This document shows, one piece after another, positions 35,818-43,855 of a stretch of 64,000 nucleotides of DNA. Position numbers and translations under genes: made by a program. Numbering within the stretch: position 1 is the stretch's first letter; each line of letters opens with the position of its first letter. Origin of the DNA: an uncultured Alphaproteobacteria bacterium (GTDB lineage Bacteria; Pseudomonadota; Alphaproteobacteria; Puniceispirillales; UBA1172); NCBI GenBank assembly GCA_937952245.1, contig CALFYS010000064.1, positions 1 through 64,000 of the forward strand, written 5' to 3'. The notes under the pieces were generated by a model that worked only from the letters and a program-made list of their open reading frames with translations, was not told where the DNA came from and did not search any database.

Positions 35818-36927
35818 ATGCGTACCATGGTCCGTTTTTGCACGCTTGCGGTAGCGTCATTAATGGCTTCAACAGCACTGGCTGGTGGCCTTACAAATTC
35901 AAATGAATCTACTGCGACAAGCACGGCTTCCGCGGCAACAACTTCTGCTGTGGATACAGAAACTGTTTCTAATGCCGCATCCGAACAATCTTCTCAAGAC
36001 ACATCATCCAGCGCTGAAGACGCTGGCGGTTTTGTCGCCATTGAAGATGATCCCCTGATCGTTGATGCCAGCGCCATCATGGATGATGACGGCATGGGTG
36101 AAGTTTCCGTGCAATGGCAGATTTCAGGCGCGAATAACAATTGGATGAACATCTCTGGCGCCACACAACAATCATTCACGCCCCGCGAAATTCATGTTGG
36201 CAAACAGCTTCGGGTGATGATCACCTATGTTGATGGTCAAGGTAATCTGGAAACATTGATCAGCCCGGCTTCAACCCCGGTTCAGAACGTCAATGATAAG
36301 CCAACAGGCGCGCCGATCCTGACGGGGAGCGCCCAAGAAGAAGACGCTTTGGTTGTTGATACCAGCACCATCGCTGATGAAGATGGCATTGGCTCATATG
36401 ATGTGATTTGGCAGCGGTCTTCCACCAAAACCGAATGGCAGGCTTATCCTGATGCCACCACCGAAGTGCTGCGCCTTGGCCAAGAACACGTTGGCTTCTC
36501 TTACCGCGCTATCATTACTTATATTGACAGCCACAACACCCGCGAAGTGTTGATCTCAAACCCATCGGAAACCGTCACCAATGTTGATGATCCGGTTGAA
36601 GGTGAAGTGATCTTGACCGGTGAAGCGCTTGAAGGGTCAAAAATGGTTGTTAAAACCAATGGCGTATCCGATGAAGATGGTATCGCCAGCCTTTCTGTTT
36701 CTTGGGAATTTTCCAAAGATGGCCGCAATTGGCGCGCGGTTGATACATCATCAACCTCTGTGCTGACCTTGACCCAAAGTCTTGTGGGCATGCAGGTTCG
36801 GGCAAAGGCCAGCGTTGTTGATACATTCGGTGTTGAAACCCTGATCTACAGCCAGCCAACCAATACAGTGAAGAACGTCAACAACGTTCCTGTTGGTAAG
36901 ATTAACGTCCGCCGCGTTGGCTCATAA
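35818..36927 (+). CDS. Exported protein with three tandem adhesin-type Ig-like repeats
   Basis: The product has 369 residues from the ATG at 35818, with AAAAGGG 6 bases upstream. A Sec signal peptide (VRFCTLAVASLMASTALA) ends near residue 22. A Ser/Thr/Ala-rich linker runs to about residue 70. Three related ~90-residue repeats follow. Each has a V-V-D-x-S/T start, an acidic loop (DDDGMG, DEDGIG, DEDGIA), a W in the middle, an H/L-VG turn, and ends in a VxNVND or VKNVNN linker. Such repeats make up RTX adhesins and other large surface proteins, but here only three are present, with no anchor or RTX tail. It is probably periplasmic or secreted. Function unknown. An intrinsic terminator follows. 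Confidence 0.8.
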   Translation: MRTMVRFCTLAVASLMASTALAGGLTNSNESTATSTASAATTSAVDTETVSNAASEQSSQDTSSSAEDAGGFVAIEDDPLIVDASAIMDDDGMGEVSVQWQISGANNNWMNISGATQQSFTPREIHVGKQLRVMITYVDGQGNLETLISPASTPVQNVNDKPTGAPILTGSAQEEDALVVDTSTIADEDGIGSYDVIWQRSSTKTEWQAYPDATTEVLRLGQEHVGFSYRAIITYIDSHNTREVLISNPSETVTNVDDPVEGEVILTGEALEGSKMVVKTNGVSDEDGIASLSVSWEFSKDGRNWRAVDTSSTSVLTLTQSLVGMQVRAKASVVDTFGVETLIYSQPTNTVKNVNNVPVGKINVRRVGS

Positions 36928-36950
36928 ATCTTTTTGATCTTTAAATCTTA

Positions 36951-36981
36951 AAAACACGCTCTATTGGGGCGTGTTTTTTTT
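36951..36981 (+). terminator. Rho-independent terminator after the Ig-like repeat protein
   Basis: A 9-bp stem (AAAACACGC with GCGTGTTTT) with a 9-base loop is followed by a run of T's. Confidence 0.88.
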
Positions 36982-37177
36982 GCCCTAAGGGCGGTGGTTT
37001 GATCCTATTGAAATGATCAATTCACGAAAATGTAAGTTGACAAGATGATTCCTCTGTCTTGTAATGATACTGCATGTTGTATTCGACCTTTAAACAACAA
37101 CTATGTTTAGTAGTCACAACCCAAGTGGCTAAAGAGTCGTTTACGCCTGTATCCACATCATCACATGGAGATTGTCA

Positions 37178-37480
37178 ATGCCACAACCTGATGCTGGCAT
37201 CCGTGAAGGATGCGTAATTCTTCCATTTGTTTCACCAACAGATGGGGGGGAAACCTTAAAAACAACCAGCCTTGCTGCGCTTGTTGCGGTTACCATTCTT
37301 CATGATGCGGATGTCTGCCCCGAAGAACGGTTAATCGAAATCCTGGAACAATCCGGTGAGGTTGAAGTCTTGGATAGTGAAGAAGCTTTTGCCGATCTGG
37401 GGCTAGAAGAATTGGACACGCCAACAGGCTATCAATTAGCCACGCCATCAAATGATAATCAGCTGGTAACCCCCGTGTAA
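37178..37480 (+). CDS. Small acidic hypothetical protein
   Basis: The product has 100 residues from the ATG at 37178, which has GGAG 7 bases upstream; a TTG at 37172 is unlikely. No family is recognised. A moderately hydrophobic stretch, TTSLAALVAVTILHDADVCP, lies in the first half. The second half is very acidic (LIEILEQSGEVEVLDSEEAF). There are two Cys and no clear signal peptide. The good ribosome site and isolated position support a real gene. It lies between an Ig-like repeat protein and the SiaA-like phosphatase, and a link to that system is only a possibility. Confidence 0.6.
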   Translation: MPQPDAGIREGCVILPFVSPTDGGETLKTTSLAALVAVTILHDADVCPEERLIEILEQSGEVEVLDSEEAFADLGLEELDTPTGYQLATPSNDNQLVTPV

Positions 37481-37549
37481 TGAATTTTTAAAATTTAAGC
37501 ACACGCGGCAATATCTTTAATTTTTTATCGCAATATTTATCGTAATAAT

Positions 37550-37570
37550 GCGATCACATCTTTTGATCGC
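37550..37570. promoter_or_regulatory. Inverted repeat upstream of the SiaA-like gene
   Basis: A 7-bp inverted repeat, GCGATCA-N7-TGATCGC, lies 76 bases before the start codon. Upstream, ATCGCA at about 37528 can also pair with TGCGAT at ~37549. No T run follows, so an operator or 5' UTR structure is more likely than a terminator. Confidence 0.35.
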
Positions 37571-37645
37571 CTTGCTGAAATGGCACGTCTCTATTATTCT
37601 GAAAAAAGTGTTTTAAGTTAAGAGCCCCTTAGGGTTGAGGTTTTT

Positions 37646-40348
37646 TTGTCGTTAATTCAGAAGTTATTTTCTTTCCTGACGATGGCCATCATCCTGCCGC
37701 TGATGATGATTGTGTTTTTGATCAGCGACGACAGCCAGCAACTTTCCGAAGACGTCACCACCGCCATCAATGGTCTTGAAACTGAATTTACAGCCGACAT
37801 CACCATGGCGGCGGAAGATTTGATCAAATCATCCTCCGAAGAAATGGATCGCTTAACGCAAGTGAATTGGGAACGCTTGACGGTTGAGGTCGCCTCCCAA
37901 TTAGCGGATTTTCTTTATGACCGAGACGCTGATCTGTTGGGGCTTGCCGCCCATATTGCCAGCGCGCCTCATCCTGAGGCGGTGATAGCAGCCTATCGCC
38001 AAGAGAAAACGCGCCTGCTTACTGTCCCTGCTGAATTTCGCTATGACAGCGCCACCGATGAATGGCTTAGGGTTGAAAAACGGCCAAAGGCGAATATCGG
38101 CCAATACGCGCTGAATAAAGAAAACCAAAGCAAGTTTCGCTTCGCCAGCCAAACGTATATCAAGAAGCAAAAACAGCCTTTATATCGTGAAATTTCAATT
38201 CTGGATTTAGACGGAAAAGAGCGGTTTAAATCATCTGAGCTTAACCCTGATTTGATCGACACGCGGCAACGGCTTAACACTTTTGCCAAGGCAGAAACCT
38301 ATGGCCAAGCCCTTGATGATCTGAGCCCGGGTGAGATCTATGTCAGTGATGTCATTGGCGTTTATGTCCCGGGGCATATGATTGGCCCTTATCTGGCCAG
38401 CAGGCTGAATGAAAAAGGGGCTGAATTCACCCCTCAAGACTCAGGCTATGCCGGGCTGGAAAACCCCCATGGCAAACGTTTTGAAGGCATCATCAGGTTT
38501 GTCACCCCGATCAGCCAAAATGGCACAAAAACAGGGTATTTGACCTTCGCCCTTGACCATCGCCATGTCATGGAATTTACCGATTATATTGTCCCTGAAA
38601 ACAGTGATGCCGAGGCACGAGACCATCAGCATTATTTTAGGAGTGATATTAAAGGCGCGGGCAGTGGCAATTACGCCTTTATGTGGGATCACAACGGGCG
38701 GAGCATTGCCCACCCCCGTGAATATTTCATCGCAGGTTTTGACGGCGAAACAGGTGAGCGTATCCCGCCATGGATCAGCCGTGATCAAGCCGAAGCGTTT
38801 CAATCTTCTGGCGTTGATGATTTAAACACATGGCTTCAAGACCAACCCGCCTATCAAGACCAATCCCGCGATTTAAAACCTAATCTTGATCAAGTGAAAT
38901 CAGGGCTGATTCCGCTGGATTGCCGCCATCTGAACTTTGCCCCGCAATGCGCGGGCTGGGATCAGATTAACGCGTCGGGGGGCTATGGTTCATTTTTGAT
39001 TTACTGGTCCAATATTTGGAAATTAACAACCGCCGCCACCATCCCCTATTACACCGGGCAATATGGCCAAAGTTTACGAGGTTTTGGGGTGGTCACCATT
39101 GGCGCCAATATCGGTGAATTTACCCGCAGCAGTATCGCCGCCCGAAATGACCTGAACAACACTTTGGGTCAGGTCAATTTTAATTTTGGCCAGAACATCC
39201 GCAATATTGGTTACGAAACCGCTCAAGTGCTTCAGAAATTCCAACACCAAATGATCATCTTTGGATTGGTGATGATTGTTGCTGTGGTGGCGGTCAGCGG
39301 CGTGGCCAGTTATAAATTCCGCGCCCGCACCGCGGATCTCTTGCAAAAAACCGCTGAATTGGGTCAGGGCAATTTATCCGCCCGCATTGATGACACAAGC
39401 CGCGATGAGATTGGCCAAATCGCTAAAGCTTTTAATGACATGGCGGAAACCATCACCACATCGCAACATGAATTATCTGAAGTGAATAAAAATCTGGAAT
39501 CGATTGTCAGCCAACGCACCGATGAATTGCTGCAATCCAACCAACAGATTTCTGATTCGATTGATTACGCCAGCCGCATTCAGCGGAGTCTATTGCCGCC
39601 GAAAGAAGCCATCGCCACCCATTTCGGCGAACCTGCCATTATATGGCAGCCGAAAGACGTGGTGGGGGGTGATTTCTATTGGCATAAAACCATTGGCGAT
39701 ACCGATTATCTGGTGGTCATGGATTGCACCGGCCATGGCGTGCCTGGGGCGTTTATGACCTTGATCGCCACCTCCGCCTTGGAACAGATTACATCCGCCT
39801 CCATGGCCAGCCTTGGGCGTTGGGTGCTGTCCCCCGCCATTGATGATTTGATGCAGCAATTGCACGAAAATGTTTGCGCGCAATTAAACCAAGTGGGCAA
39901 TGGCAGTCTTTCCAATGATGGGCTTGATGCCACGATTGTGGCACTGCCCCATGATGGCGGGCCTTTGCAATTCTGCGGCGCGCAAATGGATCTCTTCACC
40001 ATTTCCGCCCAAGGCGAGGCGACGCGCTATCGCGGCAACCGCACGTCTTTAGGGTATGAGAATACAGGTGAGCCGCTGACGCTGACGGTTCATGAGATTG
40101 ACCAAGACGATGGCATGAGCTTTGTGATCACAACTGATGGGATCACCACCCAAATTGGCGAAGAAAAACGCCGTTCTTATGGATTCAAGCGGATCATGGA
40201 AGCGCTCGAATCCCTATCGGAGAACAGCCCTAAACAAATCAATCGGGCGATTATGCGTGATTTCAGAACATGGCAAGGGGCTGAAGAACGCCGCGATGAC
40301 GTGACCTTAATCAGTTTCCGTCCCAACCCCATGAAAGACGATGGCTAA
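37646..40348 (+). CDS. siaA: SiaA-like membrane sensor with HAMP and SpoIIE-type PP2C phosphatase domains
   Basis: The product has 900 residues. The start is TTG 37646 with GAGG 6 bases upstream. An N-terminal membrane helix (LTMAIILPLMMIVFLI) is followed by a large (~500-residue) extracytoplasmic sensor region. A second helix lies near residues 533-556, then a HAMP domain (LGQGNLSARIDDTSRDEIGQ) and a coiled-coil linker. The C-terminal ~230 residues are a SpoIIE PP2C-type Ser/Thr phosphatase. Its metal-binding Asp residues are in VVGGDFYW (about 675) and VMDCTGHGVPGAFM (about 692), and the TTDGITTQ and ERRDDVTLISF motifs follow. This is the SiaA layout of Pseudomonas, where it dephosphorylates SiaC. 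It converges with the cyclase-siaC-siaB operon, which supports that pairing. Confidence 0.88.
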   Translation: MSLIQKLFSFLTMAIILPLMMIVFLISDDSQQLSEDVTTAINGLETEFTADITMAAEDLIKSSSEEMDRLTQVNWERLTVEVASQLADFLYDRDADLLGLAAHIASAPHPEAVIAAYRQEKTRLLTVPAEFRYDSATDEWLRVEKRPKANIGQYALNKENQSKFRFASQTYIKKQKQPLYREISILDLDGKERFKSSELNPDLIDTRQRLNTFAKAETYGQALDDLSPGEIYVSDVIGVYVPGHMIGPYLASRLNEKGAEFTPQDSGYAGLENPHGKRFEGIIRFVTPISQNGTKTGYLTFALDHRHVMEFTDYIVPENSDAEARDHQHYFRSDIKGAGSGNYAFMWDHNGRSIAHPREYFIAGFDGETGERIPPWISRDQAEAFQSSGVDDLNTWLQDQPAYQDQSRDLKPNLDQVKSGLIPLDCRHLNFAPQCAGWDQINASGGYGSFLIYWSNIWKLTTAATIPYYTGQYGQSLRGFGVVTIGANIGEFTRSSIAARNDLNNTLGQVNFNFGQNIRNIGYETAQVLQKFQHQMIIFGLVMIVAVVAVSGVASYKFRARTADLLQKTAELGQGNLSARIDDTSRDEIGQIAKAFNDMAETITTSQHELSEVNKNLESIVSQRTDELLQSNQQISDSIDYASRIQRSLLPPKEAIATHFGEPAIIWQPKDVVGGDFYWHKTIGDTDYLVVMDCTGHGVPGAFMTLIATSALEQITSASMASLGRWVLSPAIDDLMQQLHENVCAQLNQVGNGSLSNDGLDATIVALPHDGGPLQFCGAQMDLFTISAQGEATRYRGNRTSLGYENTGEPLTLTVHEIDQDDGMSFVITTDGITTQIGEEKRRSYGFKRIMEALESLSENSPKQINRAIMRDFRTWQGAEERRDDVTLISFRPNPMKDDG

Positions 40349-40367
40349 ACCTTTTGGGTGTCATCCA

Positions 40368-41369
40368 TCAGTTGTTTTGTTTGATTTGATCCGCCGCGTC
40401 CAATAAAGCCGCCACCGCCGCGTCTTTATCCTGCAACACGGTTTTATCAACCAAGATATTGAACCCATCTCCGGAAACCGAGATCACTTGATTCAATTGT
40501 ATGTCACGCCTTTCGGTGACGCGGAACAATTCCACCGGGTGATCACGGCCTTTCAAATCAGCAGGGCCAATGCCATCGGTCTTAATGGCTTCTGAGACCA
40601 AAGCGTTGGTATCGGCGGAAATGATAATCGTGTCCGGTTCAGCCAGCGTTTCAAGGCGGGCGGCTTCGTTTACAGCATTGCCAATGGCGGTGTAATGCAA
40701 ACGCGTCAGTGAACCGAAATTGCCGACATGGCAATATCCCGTGCTGATGCCCATCCGCACATGGATATTGGCGGTAATGCCCTCAGCTTTCCATTTCGCC
40801 CTTAACCCTTTCAGGCTGTCCTGCATATCCAAGGCCATTTCAACCGCGGCGATGGCATCTTGACGGGCGCCATTGCTCTTTGGGTCGCCAAAAAAGATCA
40901 CCATGGCATCACCAATAAATTGGTCGAGCGTGCCGCCATATTTGGTGCAAATCTCGCTCATAGCGGTGAAATAATCCATCAGCAGACGCGCCATAGTTTC
41001 AGGTTCATGGCGGCTGGCGATGGTGGAAAATCCTTTAATATCAGAAAAGAAAACCGTCAGGTTGCGGCGCCTAATCTCCGCCACTTGCTCAACATCAGCC
41101 CCGCCCTTCATCAGCACATCAACCACTGTTTGCGGGACAAATCGCATCAAGGATTTGGTGATTGTCTCCAGCGTTTTATTGGTTTTGAACAGGTTTTCTT
41201 CGGTGGCATCGGCGCGTTTGATAAGGCGGTCAAGCCGCTTCTGGCTTTGCTGGGCTTCGGTCATCATCGTCTTTAACGTGATGGCCATTGGGTCTTGATC
41301 ATCAAGCCGCGCCAAAAGCGCTTCGGCTTGGGCAATCGCCTTTAAAAATTTAGCCGACGCGCCAGACAT
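40368..41369 (-). CDS. Class III nucleotidyl (adenylate/guanylate) cyclase linked to SiaBC
   Basis: The product has 333 residues and is soluble. The first ~85 residues are helical and coiled-coil-like, rich in Leu, Lys and Gln. A class III cyclase domain follows: metal-binding Asp110 in TVFFSDIKGFS and Asp154 in FIGDAMVIFFGDP, transition-state Asn234 and Arg238 in GNAVNEAARLE. The purine-selecting positions are Gln150 (usually Lys) and Thr227 (Asp in mammalian-type, Thr in class IIIb), so cAMP is likely but not certain. A C-terminal extension of about 50 residues follows. It is encoded directly after siaC, TAA abutting ATG, so it is likely the effector of the Sia switch. Confidence 0.88.
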   Translation of the reverse strand: MSGASAKFLKAIAQAEALLARLDDQDPMAITLKTMMTEAQQSQKRLDRLIKRADATEENLFKTNKTLETITKSLMRFVPQTVVDVLMKGGADVEQVAEIRRRNLTVFFSDIKGFSTIASRHEPETMARLLMDYFTAMSEICTKYGGTLDQFIGDAMVIFFGDPKSNGARQDAIAAVEMALDMQDSLKGLRAKWKAEGITANIHVRMGISTGYCHVGNFGSLTRLHYTAIGNAVNEAARLETLAEPDTIIISADTNALVSEAIKTDGIGPADLKGRDHPVELFRVTERRDIQLNQVISVSGDGFNILVDKTVLQDKDAAVAALLDAADQIKQNN

Positions 41370-41756
41370 TTAATGAAGTTGGTCTTCGATAATGGAAAAA
41401 TTGATATGCTCAAGGTCTTCGCAAATATCTTCGGCAAATTCCTTGGTGATCTCATCATCAGGGTCGCAATACCATTGCACATCAACATTCAGGCCAGCGC
41501 CTGCTTTTTCATCCATCTGATCCATGATTTCCATCAACACCCGAGCCGAGGAGGAATTGAAGTAAACCAATTTGATCTCAACATTGAACTGCCCATCGGC
41601 CTTGCCCATGGCTTCATTTAACGCGACACGAATAGGGCCATAAAACCCGGTGATGTCTTCGGGGTAGGATTCCCCTGACAATGAAAATAGACCTGCTTGG
41701 TCATCCAAAATGACGGCGGGCGTTCTTGACGTGGCTTCGATATTTAACCCTGGCAT
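41370..41756 (-). CDS. siaC: SiaC-family regulatory phosphoprotein (DUF1987)
   Basis: The product has 128 residues from the ATG at 41756; a longer frame to 41861 would start inside siaB. It matches the DUF1987/SiaC fold (STAS-like): TPAVILD at the start, GESYPEDITGFYGPI, then LVYFNSSSARVLMEIMDQM, then VDVQWYCDPDDEITKEFAED. In Pseudomonas aeruginosa SiaC is phosphorylated on Thr68 by SiaB and dephosphorylated by SiaA, and only the unphosphorylated form activates SiaD. Position 68 here is Ser, in the same FN[S/T]SS motif. It sits between siaB and the cyclase. Confidence 0.88.
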   Translation of the reverse strand: MPGLNIEATSRTPAVILDDQAGLFSLSGESYPEDITGFYGPIRVALNEAMGKADGQFNVEIKLVYFNSSSARVLMEIMDQMDEKAGAGLNVDVQWYCDPDDEITKEFAEDICEDLEHINFSIIEDQLH

Positions 41757-41766
41757 TTTACACTCA

Positions 41767-42318
41767 CTAGGCCGATGCTTTGATGATAAAGAATGACGTT
41801 CCGTCAGGACCGTCAGAGACTTGATATTCAGGTGGCGAGGCGGAACGGCGGGCGATTTCAATCAACCCTAGACTTGCGCCTTTTGACGTGGATTCGGTGG
41901 GTTGGCGCAGTTTTTCTTTATAGATTTTGCGCAATTCTTCCGGCGTGCAATCCCGCAATTCATCAATCCTGCTGCACATTTTCTGGGCATCTTCACGGGC
42001 GATGTAATTGCCGCTCATCACCACCAGCTCATCACCGTTTTTGGAAACAGTGAGCATGCCATAACTTGGCTTGGGGTCAGTATTAACTTGCGATTGCGGG
42101 CCGTCATCACCATAGCGAATAACGTTTTGCATCAACTCAACAAAAATGGAAAAAACCTGACGGATTTGTTGCGGGCTGCTTTTCATATCCACCAGCCGAT
42201 CGCGCAGGGTTTTGCCCACCGCTTCCAAAATATCTTCAGAAACAAAACCGCTATAGGACAGAAAAAATTCTTCGTCCATCACCAGTGATTTCATGCTGTG
42301 AAAATTTTTGAAATCCAT
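41767..42318 (-). CDS. siaB: SiaB-family kinase (histidine-kinase-like ATPase fold)
   Basis: The product has 183 residues. GAGGG lies just before the ATG. The HATPase N box is seen in FVELMQNVIRYG, with Glu61 and Asn65. The C-terminal GASLGLIEIARR is the G2-like nucleotide motif. There is no dimerisation or phosphoacceptor His domain, which fits an anti-sigma/SiaB-type Ser/Thr kinase acting on a small phosphoprotein. The start of the operon is upstream, in 93 bases between it and the rhodanese gene, and siaC follows after 10 bases. It is the proposed kinase for SiaC. Confidence 0.85.
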   Translation of the reverse strand: MDFKNFHSMKSLVMDEEFFLSYSGFVSEDILEAVGKTLRDRLVDMKSSPQQIRQVFSIFVELMQNVIRYGDDGPQSQVNTDPKPSYGMLTVSKNGDELVVMSGNYIAREDAQKMCSRIDELRDCTPEELRKIYKEKLRQPTESTSKGASLGLIEIARRSASPPEYQVSDGPDGTSFFIIKASA

Positions 42319-42411
42319 CGTTCCCTCATTAGACGTTACTATATTAGGGAATTTGAATGTATTGGGCTAGTTTTTTAATCATCCAAAAGATTATTTATAC
42401 CCTGCAAAAGG

Positions 42412-42813
42412 TTAATCTTGTGACCACGGCAGGCCGCTGGCGCACCAACCGGAGATTGATTTCCGGTGGCCATTTTCATCCAAAGCGCCGTCAAAACCAT
42501 CTTCGATATTATAGACATCGGTATAACCCAATTGTTCAGCGGCTTGGCAGGCGGCGTGAGACCGGACACCCGCGCGGCAAATCACCAAGAGCTTTTTATC
42601 TTTCGGGATCGCCTGTTCCAACTGCTTGGAAAACGCGGCATTGGGTTGGCCTGTCATTTTTGACCATTCAATGGTCACCACGTCTTTATTGATCGACGCC
42701 AGATCAGGGATGCCTACATACGCCCATTCCACCATGGAGCGGACGTCCAACAATACGGTTTCAGGGTCATCTTTGAGCAATGACCAAGCCTCGTTTGATG
42801 TGATCGTGACCAT
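42412..42813 (-). CDS. Rhodanese-like sulfurtransferase domain protein
   Basis: The product has 133 residues from the ATG at 42813. It is a single rhodanese domain: VLLDVRSMVEWAYVGIPD near the N-terminus and the active-site loop VICRAGVRSHAACQAAE with nucleophile Cys79. Loop length and sequence (CRAGVRS) are of the sulfurtransferase type. It is probably cytoplasmic. It is upstream of siaB on the same strand with 93 bases between them, so it may or may not share the transcript. Confidence 0.88.
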   Translation of the reverse strand: MVTITSNEAWSLLKDDPETVLLDVRSMVEWAYVGIPDLASINKDVVTIEWSKMTGQPNAAFSKQLEQAIPKDKKLLVICRAGVRSHAACQAAEQLGYTDVYNIEDGFDGALDENGHRKSISGWCASGLPWSQD

Positions 42814-43001
42814 TAGCCCCCCCAATTCGTAAAATTCAACTGGCCATATTCAAGTCAATATTAAAGTCAATTCAATGGCTTTTTTGCAATAAACCTGCAA
42901 TAACTTTGTCATATACAAGTTTTATTGAATGAATATTTATATTCTTTTATCATAAATTGGCTTACAGATGAAACGTTAAGCCATATGGGGCGAGGTTTAA
43001 A

Positions 43002-43838
43002 ATGACGTCTCCTGCGATTTCTCAGGAAAACTCAACACCTATCTTTTCATTCGCCAATGGTGAATTGGGGCCTGTTTCCAGTGCTTTGATCCGCGGTGTT
43101 GAAAAAATCACGGGCCAGCCCAAAATCAAGAAACTTTATCTTGATTACGTCAATGATGACCGCCCCAACAGCTTGTTTTGGCAAGACGCGGTTGAACGCC
43201 TGAAACTGAATGTTCGGCTTCATTATGATCTTGGCGCGCATATCCCCAAAACCGGGCGGTTGTTGGTGATCGCCAACCATCCGTTTGGGGTGATTGATGG
43301 CCTTATTCTTTGTTCTGAAATCTCAAAAGTTCGGCAAGATTATAAAATCATCACCCATCAAGTTTTGCGGCAAGCCCCCGCGGTGATGCACCAAATTCTG
43401 CCGATTGATTTTGACACCACCGAAGAAGCCCTGAAAACCAATATGGAAACCCGCAAAGGGGCGATCCAGCAGATTAATGATGGCGGCGCGCTGATTCTGT
43501 TTCCTTCAGGGGCGATTTCCCTGCCGAAAAAGATTATAGGCCCCGCCGCCGATGCCGAATGGAAAACCTTTGCCGCGAAATTGGCGCAAATCGAAGACAC
43601 CACGGTGTTGCCGATGTTCTTCAATGGTCAAAACAGCCTGAGTTATGTCTTGGCACGGCGGATGAGCCAGACGTTAGGATATTCGCTGATGTTCCATGAA
43701 ATCCGCCGCCGGATTGGGACAACGGTTGATGTGCATATCAGAAAGCCGATCACCCCTGATCAGTTGAAAGATTTTTCCAACCGCAATGACATCACCGCCT
43801 TTATGCGCGCCATGACCTATGGTCAGGATTACCTTTAA
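43002..43838 (+). CDS. Lysophospholipid acyltransferase family protein (PlsC-like)
   Basis: The product has 278 residues. The acyltransferase motif NHPFGVIDG (residues 92-100; His93 and Asp99 fit the HX5D-like catalytic pattern) is followed by ILFPSGAIS in the substrate-binding block III position. There is no strong transmembrane helix. It would transfer an acyl group from acyl-CoA or ACP to a lysophospholipid or amino-lipid; the acceptor is not known. Divergent from the rhodanese gene across a 188-base AT-rich region containing a GAATAT-TT-ATATTC palindrome at 42931-42944. It converges on the thiamine pyrophosphokinase gene. Confidence 0.85.
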   Translation: MTSPAISQENSTPIFSFANGELGPVSSALIRGVEKITGQPKIKKLYLDYVNDDRPNSLFWQDAVERLKLNVRLHYDLGAHIPKTGRLLVIANHPFGVIDGLILCSEISKVRQDYKIITHQVLRQAPAVMHQILPIDFDTTEEALKTNMETRKGAIQQINDGGALILFPSGAISLPKKIIGPAADAEWKTFAAKLAQIEDTTVLPMFFNGQNSLSYVLARRMSQTLGYSLMFHEIRRRIGTTVDVHIRKPITPDQLKDFSNRNDITAFMRAMTYGQDYL

Positions 43839-43855
43839 AAACGCTGTTGAAAGTT

